This document shows positions 16,618 to 26,500 of a DNA stretch of 64,000 nucleotides, piece by piece. The notes beneath the pieces were generated by a model. It was not told the origin of the DNA and made no database searches. It saw only the letters and a list, made by a program, of their open reading frames with translations. Each line of letters starts with the position of its first letter. Position 1 is the first letter of the stretch. The position numbers and the translations under genes are program-made. The DNA comes from Phycisphaerae bacterium (lineage in GTDB: Bacteria; Planctomycetota; Phycisphaerae; UBA1845): the NCBI GenBank assembly GCA_024102815.1, contig JAGFJJ010000057.1:1-64000 (forward strand). Reading direction: 5' to 3'.

Positions 16618-19038
16618 ATGGTCAGCGCGATGATCACGCGGTTTCTACGCCTTTGGGCGGTGCTTGCCGTTGTCCTGTACTCGGGCAGTCTGGTGCGGGC
16701 TCAGACGGATCAGGAAGACGAGCGCCACGCCCGGATCGACCTGTTGGCGTCGGTGGCGGAAGTCGTTCCGGGTGAGCCATTTGATCTGGGCCTCCGATTC
16801 GAGATCAACGATCATTGGCACATCTACTGGATCAACGCGGGCGACTCCGGACTGCCTCCACGGGTCGACTGGTCGATGCCGTCCGGTTTCTCGGTCGGCG
16901 AGTTGAGATTTCCGGTACCCAAGCGGCATGTGTCCGGCGGGGACATCGTTACCAACATCCTGGAAGGGACGCCTGTGCTGCTTGCCGGCGTGGTCCCGTC
17001 TTCCGATGTTCGCGCCGACTCGGTTCGAATCGCGGGCGATGTACGATACCTGATCTGCAATACATCCTGCCTCCGAGAGCAGGTCAGTGTTGAGCTGACG
17101 TTGCCCGTCGCGTCTGCGGGAGGTGAGCCGGTGCCGTCCCACGAGGATGTCTTCGCGTCGGCACGTCGTGCGCTCCCCAAGGAGACCAGCCGGTTCCTCG
17201 ATGTTTCTCTCGCGTTGTCAAAGGGCGGATTCAATCCCGGCGATGATTTTGATCTTCTGCTCAATATCGACATCAAGCCGCAGTTCCACATTCAGTCAAA
17301 CGCGCCGCTCAACCCGGCTTTCGTGGCGACCGAGGCGTTCATCGAGCCGGTTGCCGGAATCGGATTCGGCCAGCCTGAGTTCCCCCCGCACAAGACGCGG
17401 GAGTTGCCCGTAATCGGGAAAGTGGCCGAGTTTGCCGGGAAGCTGACCGTCCGCGTGCCGGCCAAGGTATACGAGGCGCCGACCGTCGAGCCGATTCGCT
17501 TCGGCGGCGTCCTCAAATACCAGGCGTGTAATGAGACCGGCAACTGCTTCCCTCCCGAAGCCGTCGAATTCTCGCACCCCTTCAGCCCGGATCATGCCGT
17601 GGTCGCCCACGGGGGCGATTCCGTTGCCCCCGCGGTACCCGATGGGAACGTCGTCGGCGCGCAAGGGCCGACGGGGGAGGCCGAGACGGCACAGGGGGCA
17701 CCCGCCGCAGGCGATTCCGAAACGGCGAGTCTGACCGACTGGCTGCGACGACTGGGACTTCCCGGACTGCTGTTCGGCTGTTTCCTTTACGGTTTGGCCA
17801 TCAACCTGACGCCATGCGTCCTGCCGCTGCTCTCGATCAAAGTGCTGGGGTTCGTGCAGCAGGCGCACGAATCGCGGGCGCGGACCGCTGTATTGGGTCT
17901 GTCGTTCGGTGCGGGTGCCGTGCTGTTCTTCGTGGTGCTGGGATTGCTTGCCGTTGCCGGAACCAACATCCTCCAGTATCCCGTGGCGGTGATTGCGCTC
18001 GGTGCCGTGGTGATGGCACTGGCTTTGAGTCTCCTCGGCGTGTGGACGCTCCAGCCGCCGTCCGCGGCCACTTCGCTCGACGCCCGTCTGCAGCAGGAGG
18101 GGATTGTCGCTTCATTCGGCAAGGGGATCCTGGCTCCCGTCCTGGGTTTCGCATGCACAGGGCCATTCATGGCCGCCGCCTACGGCTGGGCGGTGCTGCA
18201 ACCGCGCGGCATTGCCATGCTGGCGTTCCTGGTAATGGGGCTGGGCATGGCGGCGCCCTATGTGCTCCTGGGATTCAATCCGCGCTGGCTGAGCTTCCTG
18301 CCGAAACCCGGACAGTGGATGATCACCTTCGAGCGGATCATGGGCTTCCTGCTTCTGGCCATGGTTATCTGGCTGATCAACCCGCTGGTCACGCAGCTCG
18401 GTGCCGCGGGGAGCCAGTGGACCATCGTGTTTCTCATCGGCGTGGCCCTGGCCTGCTGGATCTGGGGCCAGGTCAACCTGACCATGTCGGAAGGTCGTCG
18501 CCTTTCCCTCCGGGCACTGGCTCTGCTGGTCGTCGTGCTGACCGGTGGAACGATCTACGGGTGGATCTACCCGATTGGCGAAGCGATGGCCCGCCAGCAG
18601 GCACAGCTCGAGGCGCGCTACGCCGCGGGGGAGGACTGGGCAGAGGGTGTTCCGTGGCGTCGGTGGTCAAGGGATGCCGTTCACGATGCGGTGTGCGCGG
18701 GCAAGACGGTCTTTGTCGATTTCACGGCAGCCTATTGCACGCAGTGCAAGGTCAACAAGAAGTTGGCTATCGAGACTTCCGAAGTGCGGAACAAGATGCG
18801 GACCCTGGACGTCATTCCGTTCCAGGCCGACTTCTCCTTCCAGGATCCTGATATCGCCGATGAGCTGCACCGTCACGGAGCGGCCGCGGTTCCGTTGAAC
18901 CTCATTTACGAGCCGGGCAAACCGGAGAATCCCACCGTCCTTCCGACGGCGCTGAGCAAGTCGGCCGTCATCCAGTCGCTGGAGAAGGCGGGGCCGTCGC
19001 GGGTTCTCCTGGCGTCAGCTCCTGATTGCGATACGTAA
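16618..19038 (+). CDS. DsbD/ScsB-like thiol:disulfide interchange protein
   Basis: About 806 residues from the ATG at 16618, preceded by a GGAGG-like site and giving a signal peptide (LWAVLAVVLYSGSLVRA). It passes electrons from cytoplasmic thioredoxin to periplasmic thiols. The exported part holds two DsbD alpha-like beta-sandwich halves with a Cys pair each (CNTSC near residue 147, CNETGNC near 303). A membrane domain at about 375-660 carries the two reactive cysteines in LTPCVLPLLSIKVLGF and GFACTGPFMAAAYGW. The C-terminal thioredoxin-like domain has FTAAYCTQCKVNKK near 703-716. All three redox modules are intact. A TACAAT hexamer at 16531 may be part of its promoter. Confidence 0.88.
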   Translation: MVSAMITRFLRLWAVLAVVLYSGSLVRAQTDQEDERHARIDLLASVAEVVPGEPFDLGLRFEINDHWHIYWINAGDSGLPPRVDWSMPSGFSVGELRFPVPKRHVSGGDIVTNILEGTPVLLAGVVPSSDVRADSVRIAGDVRYLICNTSCLREQVSVELTLPVASAGGEPVPSHEDVFASARRALPKETSRFLDVSLALSKGGFNPGDDFDLLLNIDIKPQFHIQSNAPLNPAFVATEAFIEPVAGIGFGQPEFPPHKTRELPVIGKVAEFAGKLTVRVPAKVYEAPTVEPIRFGGVLKYQACNETGNCFPPEAVEFSHPFSPDHAVVAHGGDSVAPAVPDGNVVGAQGPTGEAETAQGAPAAGDSETASLTDWLRRLGLPGLLFGCFLYGLAINLTPCVLPLLSIKVLGFVQQAHESRARTAVLGLSFGAGAVLFFVVLGLLAVAGTNILQYPVAVIALGAVVMALALSLLGVWTLQPPSAATSLDARLQQEGIVASFGKGILAPVLGFACTGPFMAAAYGWAVLQPRGIAMLAFLVMGLGMAAPYVLLGFNPRWLSFLPKPGQWMITFERIMGFLLLAMVIWLINPLVTQLGAAGSQWTIVFLIGVALACWIWGQVNLTMSEGRRLSLRALALLVVVLTGGTIYGWIYPIGEAMARQQAQLEARYAAGEDWAEGVPWRRWSRDAVHDAVCAGKTVFVDFTAAYCTQCKVNKKLAIETSEVRNKMRTLDVIPFQADFSFQDPDIADELHRHGAAAVPLNLIYEPGKPENPTVLPTALSKSAVIQSLEKAGPSRVLLASAPDCDT

Positions 19039-19104
19039 AAGGTGCGGTCCTGGCGGTCATTTGCGGAACAACACTGCTCGAACAATTCTTTCACGGCCAG
19101 ACGC

Positions 19105-19773
19105 ATGAAGTCCTACGAGTCCTATCGCACGCTGATTTCGGCCGAGCGCCAGCGCCGGGATAACTTTCGCACGCTTCTCTCCTGCGTGCTTCCGCGGCCG
19201 ATTGCGTTTGTCTCCACCGTCTCGGCTGACGGGATTCCCAATCTGGCCCCGTTCTCGTTCTTCAACGCCGTCGGTTCGAATCCGCCGGCGGTCATCTTCT
19301 CGCCCTGCACGAAGGCGGACGGAACGTCCAAGGATACGCTGATCAATCTTCGCGCGGTTCCGGAGTTCGTGGTCAACGTCGTGCCCCACGCGATCCGCGA
19401 GGCGATGAACCAGGCGTCGTTCGCCTATCCGCCGGAGGAGGACGAATTCGAGGCCGCGGGATTCACGCCGCTTCCATCGAAATACGTCCGACCGCCGCGC
19501 GCGGCCGAATCCCCGGTCCATCTCGAGTGTCGCCTGGTGCAGATCGTGCCGGTGGGGGACGGTCCGCTGTCCGCCAACATCTGCATCGGCGAAGTCCTGT
19601 GCTTTCACCTTGCAGAGGACGTAGCCCTTCCGGACGACACGGCGGACGCCGGACTGCTCGATCTTCTCGGCCGGCTCGGCGGCGACGACTACTGCACCAT
19701 CCGCGACCGCATCGCCATACCGAAGCCCACGGCCAATCACCGCTCGACGGTCGCCGAACGCCGCTTTGAATAG
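19105..19773 (+). CDS. Flavin reductase-like (FMN-binding) protein
   Basis: 222 residues from the ATG at 19105 (MKSYESYRTL); the frame upstream lacks a ribosome site. It belongs to the flavin reductase-like domain family: RPIAFVSTVSADGIPNLAPFSFFNAVGSNPP is the typical FMN-binding strand and loop, and NLRAVPEFVVNVV follows as expected. Members bind FMN as cytoplasmic homodimers and reduce flavin or other small substrates with NAD(P)H. It starts 66 bases after the DsbD-like gene on the same strand. A functional link is possible but not shown by sequence. Confidence 0.85.
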   Translation: MKSYESYRTLISAERQRRDNFRTLLSCVLPRPIAFVSTVSADGIPNLAPFSFFNAVGSNPPAVIFSPCTKADGTSKDTLINLRAVPEFVVNVVPHAIREAMNQASFAYPPEEDEFEAAGFTPLPSKYVRPPRAAESPVHLECRLVQIVPVGDGPLSANICIGEVLCFHLAEDVALPDDTADAGLLDLLGRLGGDDYCTIRDRIAIPKPTANHRSTVAERRFE

Positions 19774-19891
19774 GATTGATCGGCCTATTTGTCTCGCGTC
19801 GGGTGCGGCGCTATACTCGTCGCGCTTCCACGGGACGGGCATGTTCCTCCGACGTGGATCTACTTCCTGATCAGGGGCGCCGCTACCGGCC

Positions 19892-20086
19892 ATGTCGTCC
19901 ACGCTGATTCTTGCCCTCTTCGGACTGCGACAGGAACATATCCTGCTGCTCATCGCGATCGGCGTCATCGCCTTCCTGCTGAGCTCGCCGCGCCGCGGAG
20001 GTCGCAGGTGCCGTCGTTGCCAGGAGATCAATCCTTCCCACGCTCGCTACTGCTCGCAGTGCGGCCAGATTCTGAATCGCAAATGA
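19892..20086 (+). CDS. Small membrane protein with C-terminal zinc ribbon
   Basis: 64 residues: one membrane segment (ILLLIAIGVIAFLLSS), a basic stretch, and a zinc ribbon with CxxC at both ends (CRRCQEINPSHARYCSQC). Its stop overlaps the mutY start as ATGA (20083-20086), which makes a translated gene likely and suggests coupling to mutY. The ribbon differs from that of the cassette at 305-2635 (NPSHARYC instead of RATPNRC). Function unknown. Confidence 0.7.
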   Translation: MSSTLILALFGLRQEHILLLIAIGVIAFLLSSPRRGGRRCRRCQEINPSHARYCSQCGQILNRK

Positions 20087-21207
20087 CGGTTGGCGAGCGC
20101 CCGATTCGTACCAACGACACTCCAGTGCCGCATGACAGGCGGCAGATCCAGCGGATCCGCCGCCGCTTGCTGGCCTGGTACGATCGCGAGCGCCGCGATC
20201 TCCCCTGGCGACGCCGCGCGAAGGATGCCTACGCCCAGTGGGTCGCGGAAATCATGCTCCAGCAGACGCGCGTGGAAACGGTGATTCCCTACTACGAGCG
20301 TTTCATGGCACGTTTTCCCGACGCGGACAGGCTCGCCCGGGCCGGACATCAGACGGTGCTCAAGCACTGGGAGGGTCTCGGCTATTACCGGCGTGTCATG
20401 CACCTGCACGATGCCGTGCGCCAACTGCGAAGCGAGGGACGCGGCGTCCCGACGAGCGCAGCCGAGCTGCGTGAGCTGCCCGGCGTCGGAGAATATACTG
20501 CGGCGGCAATCAGCTCGATCGCATTTCATGAGCGGGCGGCGGCCGTGGATGGCAACGTCGCGAGGATCATCTGTCGGCTCTTCGCGCTGGAGGACGATCC
20601 TAAAGCACCTGCCGGGCGCGATGCCGTTCGTGCCATTTCGATGGCACTTCTCTCACCACGACGGCCGGGCGACTTCAACCAGGCGTGGATGGATCTGGGA
20701 AGTGCCGTCTGCAGGCCGCGCCGGCCGGATTGCCCCCGGTGCCCGCTTCGTTCGGCGTGCGTTGCCGCGACGGAGGGATCACCCGAGCAATGGCCTCGGC
20801 GGGCAAAGCGGAAAGCCGCTCCACACGTATCGGTATCCGTGGCGGCGATTCAGTCCGGGGGCCGGATGCTGGTCCGGCGCCGGCCCCGCGGCGGACTCTG
20901 GTCGGGATTGTGGGAGTTTCCATCCCGGGAGTGTCGGGAGGGAGGCACGGGTATCGATTCGCTGAGGGAGTTGTTGCACGCGCTGGGGATCGAGCCGAGT
21001 TTCATTCATTCCCCGCTTCACGTGCGGCATCAGCTCACGCACCGCGCGCTCGACTTCGAGGTATTTCGCTGCGACGTTTGCTCGGCGGCGCCGTCGGAAT
21101 CCGGCAACCGTATGACCCAATTTCGGTGGGTTTCGCCCGCACAATTTGAGCGCCTGCCCGTTTCCACCGCCCACCGGCGGATTCATGCGGCATTGTCTCG
21201 ATCGTGA
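20083..21207 (+). CDS. mutY: A/G-specific adenine DNA glycosylase
   Basis: It removes adenine mispaired with 8-oxoguanine. The product is 374 residues from the ATG at 20083, which overlaps the small zinc-ribbon gene. Motifs seen are the catalytic Glu in WVAEIMLQQTRVETV, the helix-hairpin-helix LPGVGEYTAAAI and the catalytic Asp in VDGNVARI. The [4Fe-4S] loop has exact spacing C-x6-C-x2-C-x5-C (CRPRRPDCPRCPLRSAC). The C-terminal Nudix-like 8-oxoG recognition domain (LVRRRPRGGLWSGLWEFP) is complete. Length and domain order are normal. Confidence 0.93.
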   Translation: MTVGERPIRTNDTPVPHDRRQIQRIRRRLLAWYDRERRDLPWRRRAKDAYAQWVAEIMLQQTRVETVIPYYERFMARFPDADRLARAGHQTVLKHWEGLGYYRRVMHLHDAVRQLRSEGRGVPTSAAELRELPGVGEYTAAAISSIAFHERAAAVDGNVARIICRLFALEDDPKAPAGRDAVRAISMALLSPRRPGDFNQAWMDLGSAVCRPRRPDCPRCPLRSACVAATEGSPEQWPRRAKRKAAPHVSVSVAAIQSGGRMLVRRRPRGGLWSGLWEFPSRECREGGTGIDSLRELLHALGIEPSFIHSPLHVRHQLTHRALDFEVFRCDVCSAAPSESGNRMTQFRWVSPAQFERLPVSTAHRRIHAALSRS

Positions 21208-21292
21208 CGCACGCTACTGGAGCAGCTGTCGAGGCTGCCTTACAATCCACACGTTCTCGCGATCTGGATGCGCTGGCTGCTGACGCTGCACG

Positions 21293-22717
21293 ATGAACGT
21301 TCGTTCCACTTCCGCCCCGACCGGCACCACTCGGATGAATACTCCGGCAAAGTCCGAAGTTCCTCGCTCGAAGTTGCGGAACACTGTTGAGGGAGATGCG
21401 CATATTCGATGGCATCTTGCTAAGCAAGCGGCCGGGTTCGCGTTGGATGATGTAGACTGGTTCGAACTCCCGTCTTGTGCGTTCGCAAAGTGTATCAAGA
21501 CCGGTGACGGACGGTCCACGTGGCGCGTGGATGTCCGGGGCCAGGTGCTCTACGCAAAGGCATTCGAGCGCGCCGGTCGATCGGGTTCGGCCCGCTTGAT
21601 GGCGAGCGTTCGTCGCCGGTGGGCGGCATGGGCCGGCCGGGAGGTCCCGAAAGTCGCCGCGCGCGAGTGGGCGGCGTTTGAGCGCGCTGCAGATCGCGGC
21701 ATCCCCACGATACGGCCCGTTGCGCTGGCGGTGCAGCAATCTTCGGGGCGCTCCATCTTGATCACGGAGGGCGTGCCCGACGCAAGTTCGCTTGCCGATT
21801 TCTGGATGACTCTAATTGCGGAGAATGCAACGCCGGCTGTACCTAACGTGACGACTCGGAAGTTGACTTCGGCATCGGCCGAGCTGCTTGCCCGAAGTCA
21901 CGACCGCGGATTCCTCCATCTGGACGGTCATGCTCGGAATATCCTTGTACGGGGCGTAGCGGGGGGTCCGGGCTGCCTCTACGCCGACGTCCATCCCGTT
22001 AGGTTCCTTGCACGCGCCGTTTCCGACCGGGAGGCGGTGCGAAGCCTGGCGCAACTCGACCAGTTTTTTCACCGGGTGGCGACGCGTTCGCAGCGCCTTC
22101 GATTCCTCAAAGAGTACCTTCGAATGCGAGGGGTTTCCGACGCCACGTGGAAGAGGAATGACGATTTAAAGCGATGGGCGGTTCAGATACAGCGCCTTCG
22201 ACTTCGAACCGCCCGCCGGCTTGCGACCCATCGCGATCGCCGTTTTTTCCGCGCCCACGGAAAGTATTTCGCGGGGATCGACCTGCCGGGCGGGTGGAGC
22301 GGCGTGGTCGCGTGCATGCTCGCTCGGCGTCATGTTTTTCCGGAGGCCGACGTGCCGGACCGTACGATCCAGGACTGGCGCCGGCTGCTGGACGGTTTTC
22401 GTGAGGCTGGAGCAGTTCAACGACCTCTGTATTCAGAAGGTGCGGCGTCCGGTGTCAGAGTCTCACTGTTGTCCGCCAAGACGATCGGGCAGCGGTTGGC
22501 GTGGTCGCTCCTGGGCTCGCCGGCGCGGCGCGCCTTTCGCCAGGCCCATCGGCAGCGCCATCGCGACTTGCCGGCCGGGCTGGTCCTGGGATACCTCGAG
22601 CACCGGCGGTTCGGATTAATTGACGGGGCCATGGTACTGCACGTCGATCGTTCCTGTGCTTTCTCTCCACGCCCGAATAACAGCGATCCCCGGGAGCCTG
22701 CGTATGAACCGCATTGA
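21293..22717 (+). CDS. Lipopolysaccharide kinase (Kdo/WaaP/InaA-like) family protein
   Basis: 474 residues with a kinase-like fold of the Kdo kinase/InaA group. The nucleotide-binding lysine is probably in GQVLYAKAFER. The catalytic loop is HLDGHARNIL (Asp and Asn present), and the DFG-like segment is YADVHPVRF. There are no membrane spans; the protein is basic and likely acts at the inner face of the membrane. Such enzymes phosphorylate the LPS inner core or Kdo. The real substrate here is unknown. Its end overlaps the macro-domain gene by 14 bases, so the two are probably co-translated. Confidence 0.78.
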   Translation: MNVRSTSAPTGTTRMNTPAKSEVPRSKLRNTVEGDAHIRWHLAKQAAGFALDDVDWFELPSCAFAKCIKTGDGRSTWRVDVRGQVLYAKAFERAGRSGSARLMASVRRRWAAWAGREVPKVAAREWAAFERAADRGIPTIRPVALAVQQSSGRSILITEGVPDASSLADFWMTLIAENATPAVPNVTTRKLTSASAELLARSHDRGFLHLDGHARNILVRGVAGGPGCLYADVHPVRFLARAVSDREAVRSLAQLDQFFHRVATRSQRLRFLKEYLRMRGVSDATWKRNDDLKRWAVQIQRLRLRTARRLATHRDRRFFRAHGKYFAGIDLPGGWSGVVACMLARRHVFPEADVPDRTIQDWRRLLDGFREAGAVQRPLYSEGAASGVRVSLLSAKTIGQRLAWSLLGSPARRAFRQAHRQRHRDLPAGLVLGYLEHRRFGLIDGAMVLHVDRSCAFSPRPNNSDPREPAYEPH

Positions 22718-23219
22718 GATTGTTCGTGGCGATATTACCCGCCAGGAGGTGGACGCAATCGTCAACGCCGCCAACGAGCGACTGGCCGGCGGCGGGGGTG
22801 TCGACGGTGCGATTCACCGCGCCGCTGGTCCGGAACTCCTCGTCGAGTGTCGGGGCATCGGCGGTTGTCCGACGGGTGAGGCTCGAATCACCAAGGCGTA
22901 CCGGCTTCCCGCGCGGTTCGTGATTCATACCGTCGGTCCCATCTGGCGGGGCGGAGGATCGGGCGAACGGGGTCTGCTCGCCGGATGTTATCGCTCGTCC
23001 CTGGCGCTGGCCCGTGAATACGGGTGCGCGACAGTGGCGTTCCCCGCAATCAGTTGCGGTGTTTACGGGTATCCGATGGCGGAGGCGGCCAAGGTCTCGC
23101 TTCGCGCGGTACTTGATGATCAGGCTCAATTCGACTCGCCCAAGCTGGTTCGCTGGGTCATGTTCGATGACCCCGCTTACGACGCCTGGACAGCCTCGAT
23201 CCGCGAAATCCAGACCTAG
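22704..23219 (+). CDS. Macro-domain protein (O-acetyl-ADP-ribose deacetylase-like)
   Basis: 171 residues from the ATG at 22704 (MNRIEIVRGDITRQ). It is a classic MacroD/YmdB-type macro domain: IVNAANERLAGGGGVDGAIHRAAG contains the Asn and Asp used in ADP-ribose hydrolysis, then CPTGEARIT, IHTVGP and FPAISCGVYGYP. Such proteins hydrolyse O-acetyl-ADP-ribose or remove ADP-ribose from proteins or nucleic acids in the cytoplasm. It overlaps the LPS-kinase-like gene by 14 bases, an unusual partner. Confidence 0.9.
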   Translation: MNRIEIVRGDITRQEVDAIVNAANERLAGGGGVDGAIHRAAGPELLVECRGIGGCPTGEARITKAYRLPARFVIHTVGPIWRGGGSGERGLLAGCYRSSLALAREYGCATVAFPAISCGVYGYPMAEAAKVSLRAVLDDQAQFDSPKLVRWVMFDDPAYDAWTASIREIQT

Positions 23220-23512
23220 GCGGCGTGCGCTGAAGCCGCGAAGCGGTCCGGGATCGCCGCTTGACAGGGCATTTCGATCCCCGAAGAATGCTCCGGTGAG
23301 GGCCGAGTTCGGCACTCGACCCTCGAAACCGGGCCAAGCCGCTCGGCATAGGTCCGGGACGTGCAGGTGAGCAGCCGCCGCGGCGGCCCTGACGGCGTTC
23401 CGCGGCGTCGCGTCCAGCCGGTGCGCTGCCCCGTCTGGCACACCCCGATTGAATCGCCCGGAAGTTCCGTGCCGGCCCGCGAGTCCGATTCCTGATGGTA
23501 GGTGAATGCAAC

Positions 23513-26500
23513 ATGCGACGGAAACACCCAGTATCCCGTTCAACACAATTCCTTTCACTCCTGACTGTTGCGCTGGTCGCCTTTGCGGCCCGGAGCGCGC
23601 TCGCTCAGGATCACTACATCGTCCAGCCCGACGGCAGCCGCACGCCGCTGGTCCGGTCGGAGACGGAGTTGGCCGTTATCGTTTCCGAAGGGAAGCCCGT
23701 CGCAGCGATGAGCCGCACGCTGGCAACGGAGGACATCGGCGTGATCGAGGACTTCGACCACGCCCCGTTCGCTCCCGTCAAGCGCTTACGCACCAACGGG
23801 CCGGCCAAGGCGCGGATGAGCGCCGCGAAGGCCCAACCGGGAATCATCGAGGTTCATCCGATATTTCGAACAATGCAGGGCGATCTTCCCCTGGTCTCTA
23901 CGGGTACCATCAACGTTCGTGTGGCCGCCGATCTCTCCGAAGAGGAGCGGAACAAGCTCTGGACCGATTATCGCCTGGCGGTCGTGCGCCCCGTCGAAGG
24001 TCTTAGCGATGTCTACGTCGTCAGCCCGATCGATCATGACGAGGATGAGGTGACTCGCGCGGCCGACATGGCGATTGATTCGCGGATTGTGTGGTCACAG
24101 CCGAATTTCCGTACACCCATACGGACCCATCAAATCGCCATTTCCGATCCGCTTTACAGTTTTCAGTGGCATCTGGACAACCGCGGTCAGCGGGGCGGGC
24201 TTGCTGGTGCCGACATCAACGCGCCCGAAGCTTGGAACACGTCCACCGGCCTGGACGTGCTCTTCGGCATATTCGACGATTCCTGTGACGTGGATCATCC
24301 CGATCTGCGCGGCGGATACATCGGCGTGGGGCAGGACCTGGCGCTGCCTTCGTCGGCGCCGGGATCCGACGATCCGCGTCCCAAGTCGATCGGTGACGAG
24401 CATGGAACGGCCGTAATGGGACTCGCCGCGGCCCGGGCCAATACGATCGGCGTTCGCGGCGTCGCTTATCTCTCACAGTTCACGGCTTCGCGGGGTTTGA
24501 ATGATTTCATCGACGATGCAGACATAGCCGGGGCGTACAATTTCGCGCGCCAGCAGAAAGTGGACGTCCATATCAACAGCTGGGGCTTCTTTCCCGGTTT
24601 TCCCGCTCCGGCGATCATCGTGGAAGCGATCGATCTGGCCTTCAGAGACGGTCGCGATCTGGATGAGGACGGCCCGAATCTGCCGAGGGGCATGGTGCTT
24701 GTCTTTGCGGCGGGCAATGACGGTATCGAACTGGACGCGAATGACGATCTGGCGTCACTCAACACGGTCATCGGTATCGGTGCGTCCAACATCTTCGACC
24801 AGATTACCAGCTACAGCAACTTCGGTCGCAATATCGATGTGCTGGCTCCGGGTGCGGATGACGACGGCCTGATCGCCACGACGGACAACAATGACAATGC
24901 CGGCTACGTTGACGACGGGTACAACGTCGGCGGCTTCGACCAATTCACCGGGGAACCGGAAATCGAGCCGACCGGATTGTACACCGGCAATTTCTCCGGC
25001 ACTTCCGCGGCATGTCCGATTGCCGCCGGTACGGCGGGCCTCATCCTGTCCGTCAATCCCGACCTCACCGCCACCGATGTCCGGCAGATCCTCGAGCATA
25101 CGTGTGATCGGGTCAGCCCGGAGGATGCCGGGTACGATCCCATCACCAAGCGCAGCCTGCGCTACGGCTTCGGCCGCATCAACGCCCAGCGCGCCGCCGA
25201 AGCGGCCCTGCAGGCCGCCTCCGGGAATGGTCTGACCTGGCCTTATCCTCCGGGCAACTTCCGGGTCGGGGCAGGTGAATTGCGGTTTACCCAGAACGGC
25301 AGTCAACTCGAATTTCGGTACCAGGAAGAGGATTTCGAACCGGATGATCCGGACGCACCCCCTCAGCCTCGGGCGTCGACCGAGGACTTTCTCGTGGTCG
25401 CCAGCGACAGTCCTTTCACTTTCGATGCGGATGAGTTTCCGGTCGACGGTGTCTGCTACGACGATCAACAGCTAGGTTGCAGCGGGGCTGTACTCCAGAC
25501 GCTTCCCACTGGCGTTTCCGTAATTGCCGTGGGCTGCGCGCTTTCCTGCGACGGTTCAGAATCGCTGTGCGAGGCGGGTGCGGATAAGTGCGTGGGCTTC
25601 CTCACGCCGGCCGGCACACGCTATTTCGGCATCTATGCACGCAACTCGCTTGGACGGTACTCCCACGGCGTCAAGGTGGATTCGGAAGGCAACATCCTCG
25701 ACCCGGGATTCATTCTTGGTGAGACCACGGGCGGTGGGGGCGGCGGCGGCGGTGTTCCCGTTTCTGCTCCGCGGGTGTCCATTGAAGCCACACCGCTTTC
25801 TGGAACGTCACCGCTTACGGTACGGTTCGCTGGGAATGCGACCAGCGCGGTGCCCATTGATTCGACCAAGACCGCCTGGGATTTCGACACGACGGATTCG
25901 GTGGCCATCGATTCAACATCTCGTAATACGTCCTACACCTACGTCGTACCGGCCGGGCAGACGAGAACGTTCATCGCCCGCCTGACCATGCAGGACACGG
26001 AGGGTCGAGCCGGCTTTGCCCAGGCGGCCATTCGCGTGGAGGGTTCGGGCGGCGGGGACGATTCCGGTCAGGCAGGGGAAGCCTCCATCATCATCAGCAT
26101 ACCCGGAACGGTCGGGTCCGACGTAGATTCCGGAACCTCTCCTTTCACCGTGCAATTGAGCGTGGATACCTCCGGGCTCGTCGGAACGTTGCAGTCCGTG
26201 CGCTGGGACCTTGGTGACGGAACCACGGCCAACAGCCTTTTCGTCAGCCACACGTACGTCAATGCCACAGATAACGCATTGCGGCTACCTGTCACGGCCA
26301 CGGTCAACACGGTTACAACCGGCGGTACCACGCTCACGACGAGTGTCTCGCGGACCATCACCATCCTGCCCGGCTCGGGCACCGGTCCGATCGAGCCTCC
26401 GCCGCTGGATGGAACGACTCCGGAAGGACCGGGCGGTTCGGTGAATCCGTGTGCGGCCATGGGAATGCTGCCGCTGTTCGTGATTTCGTTTACGCTGCTG

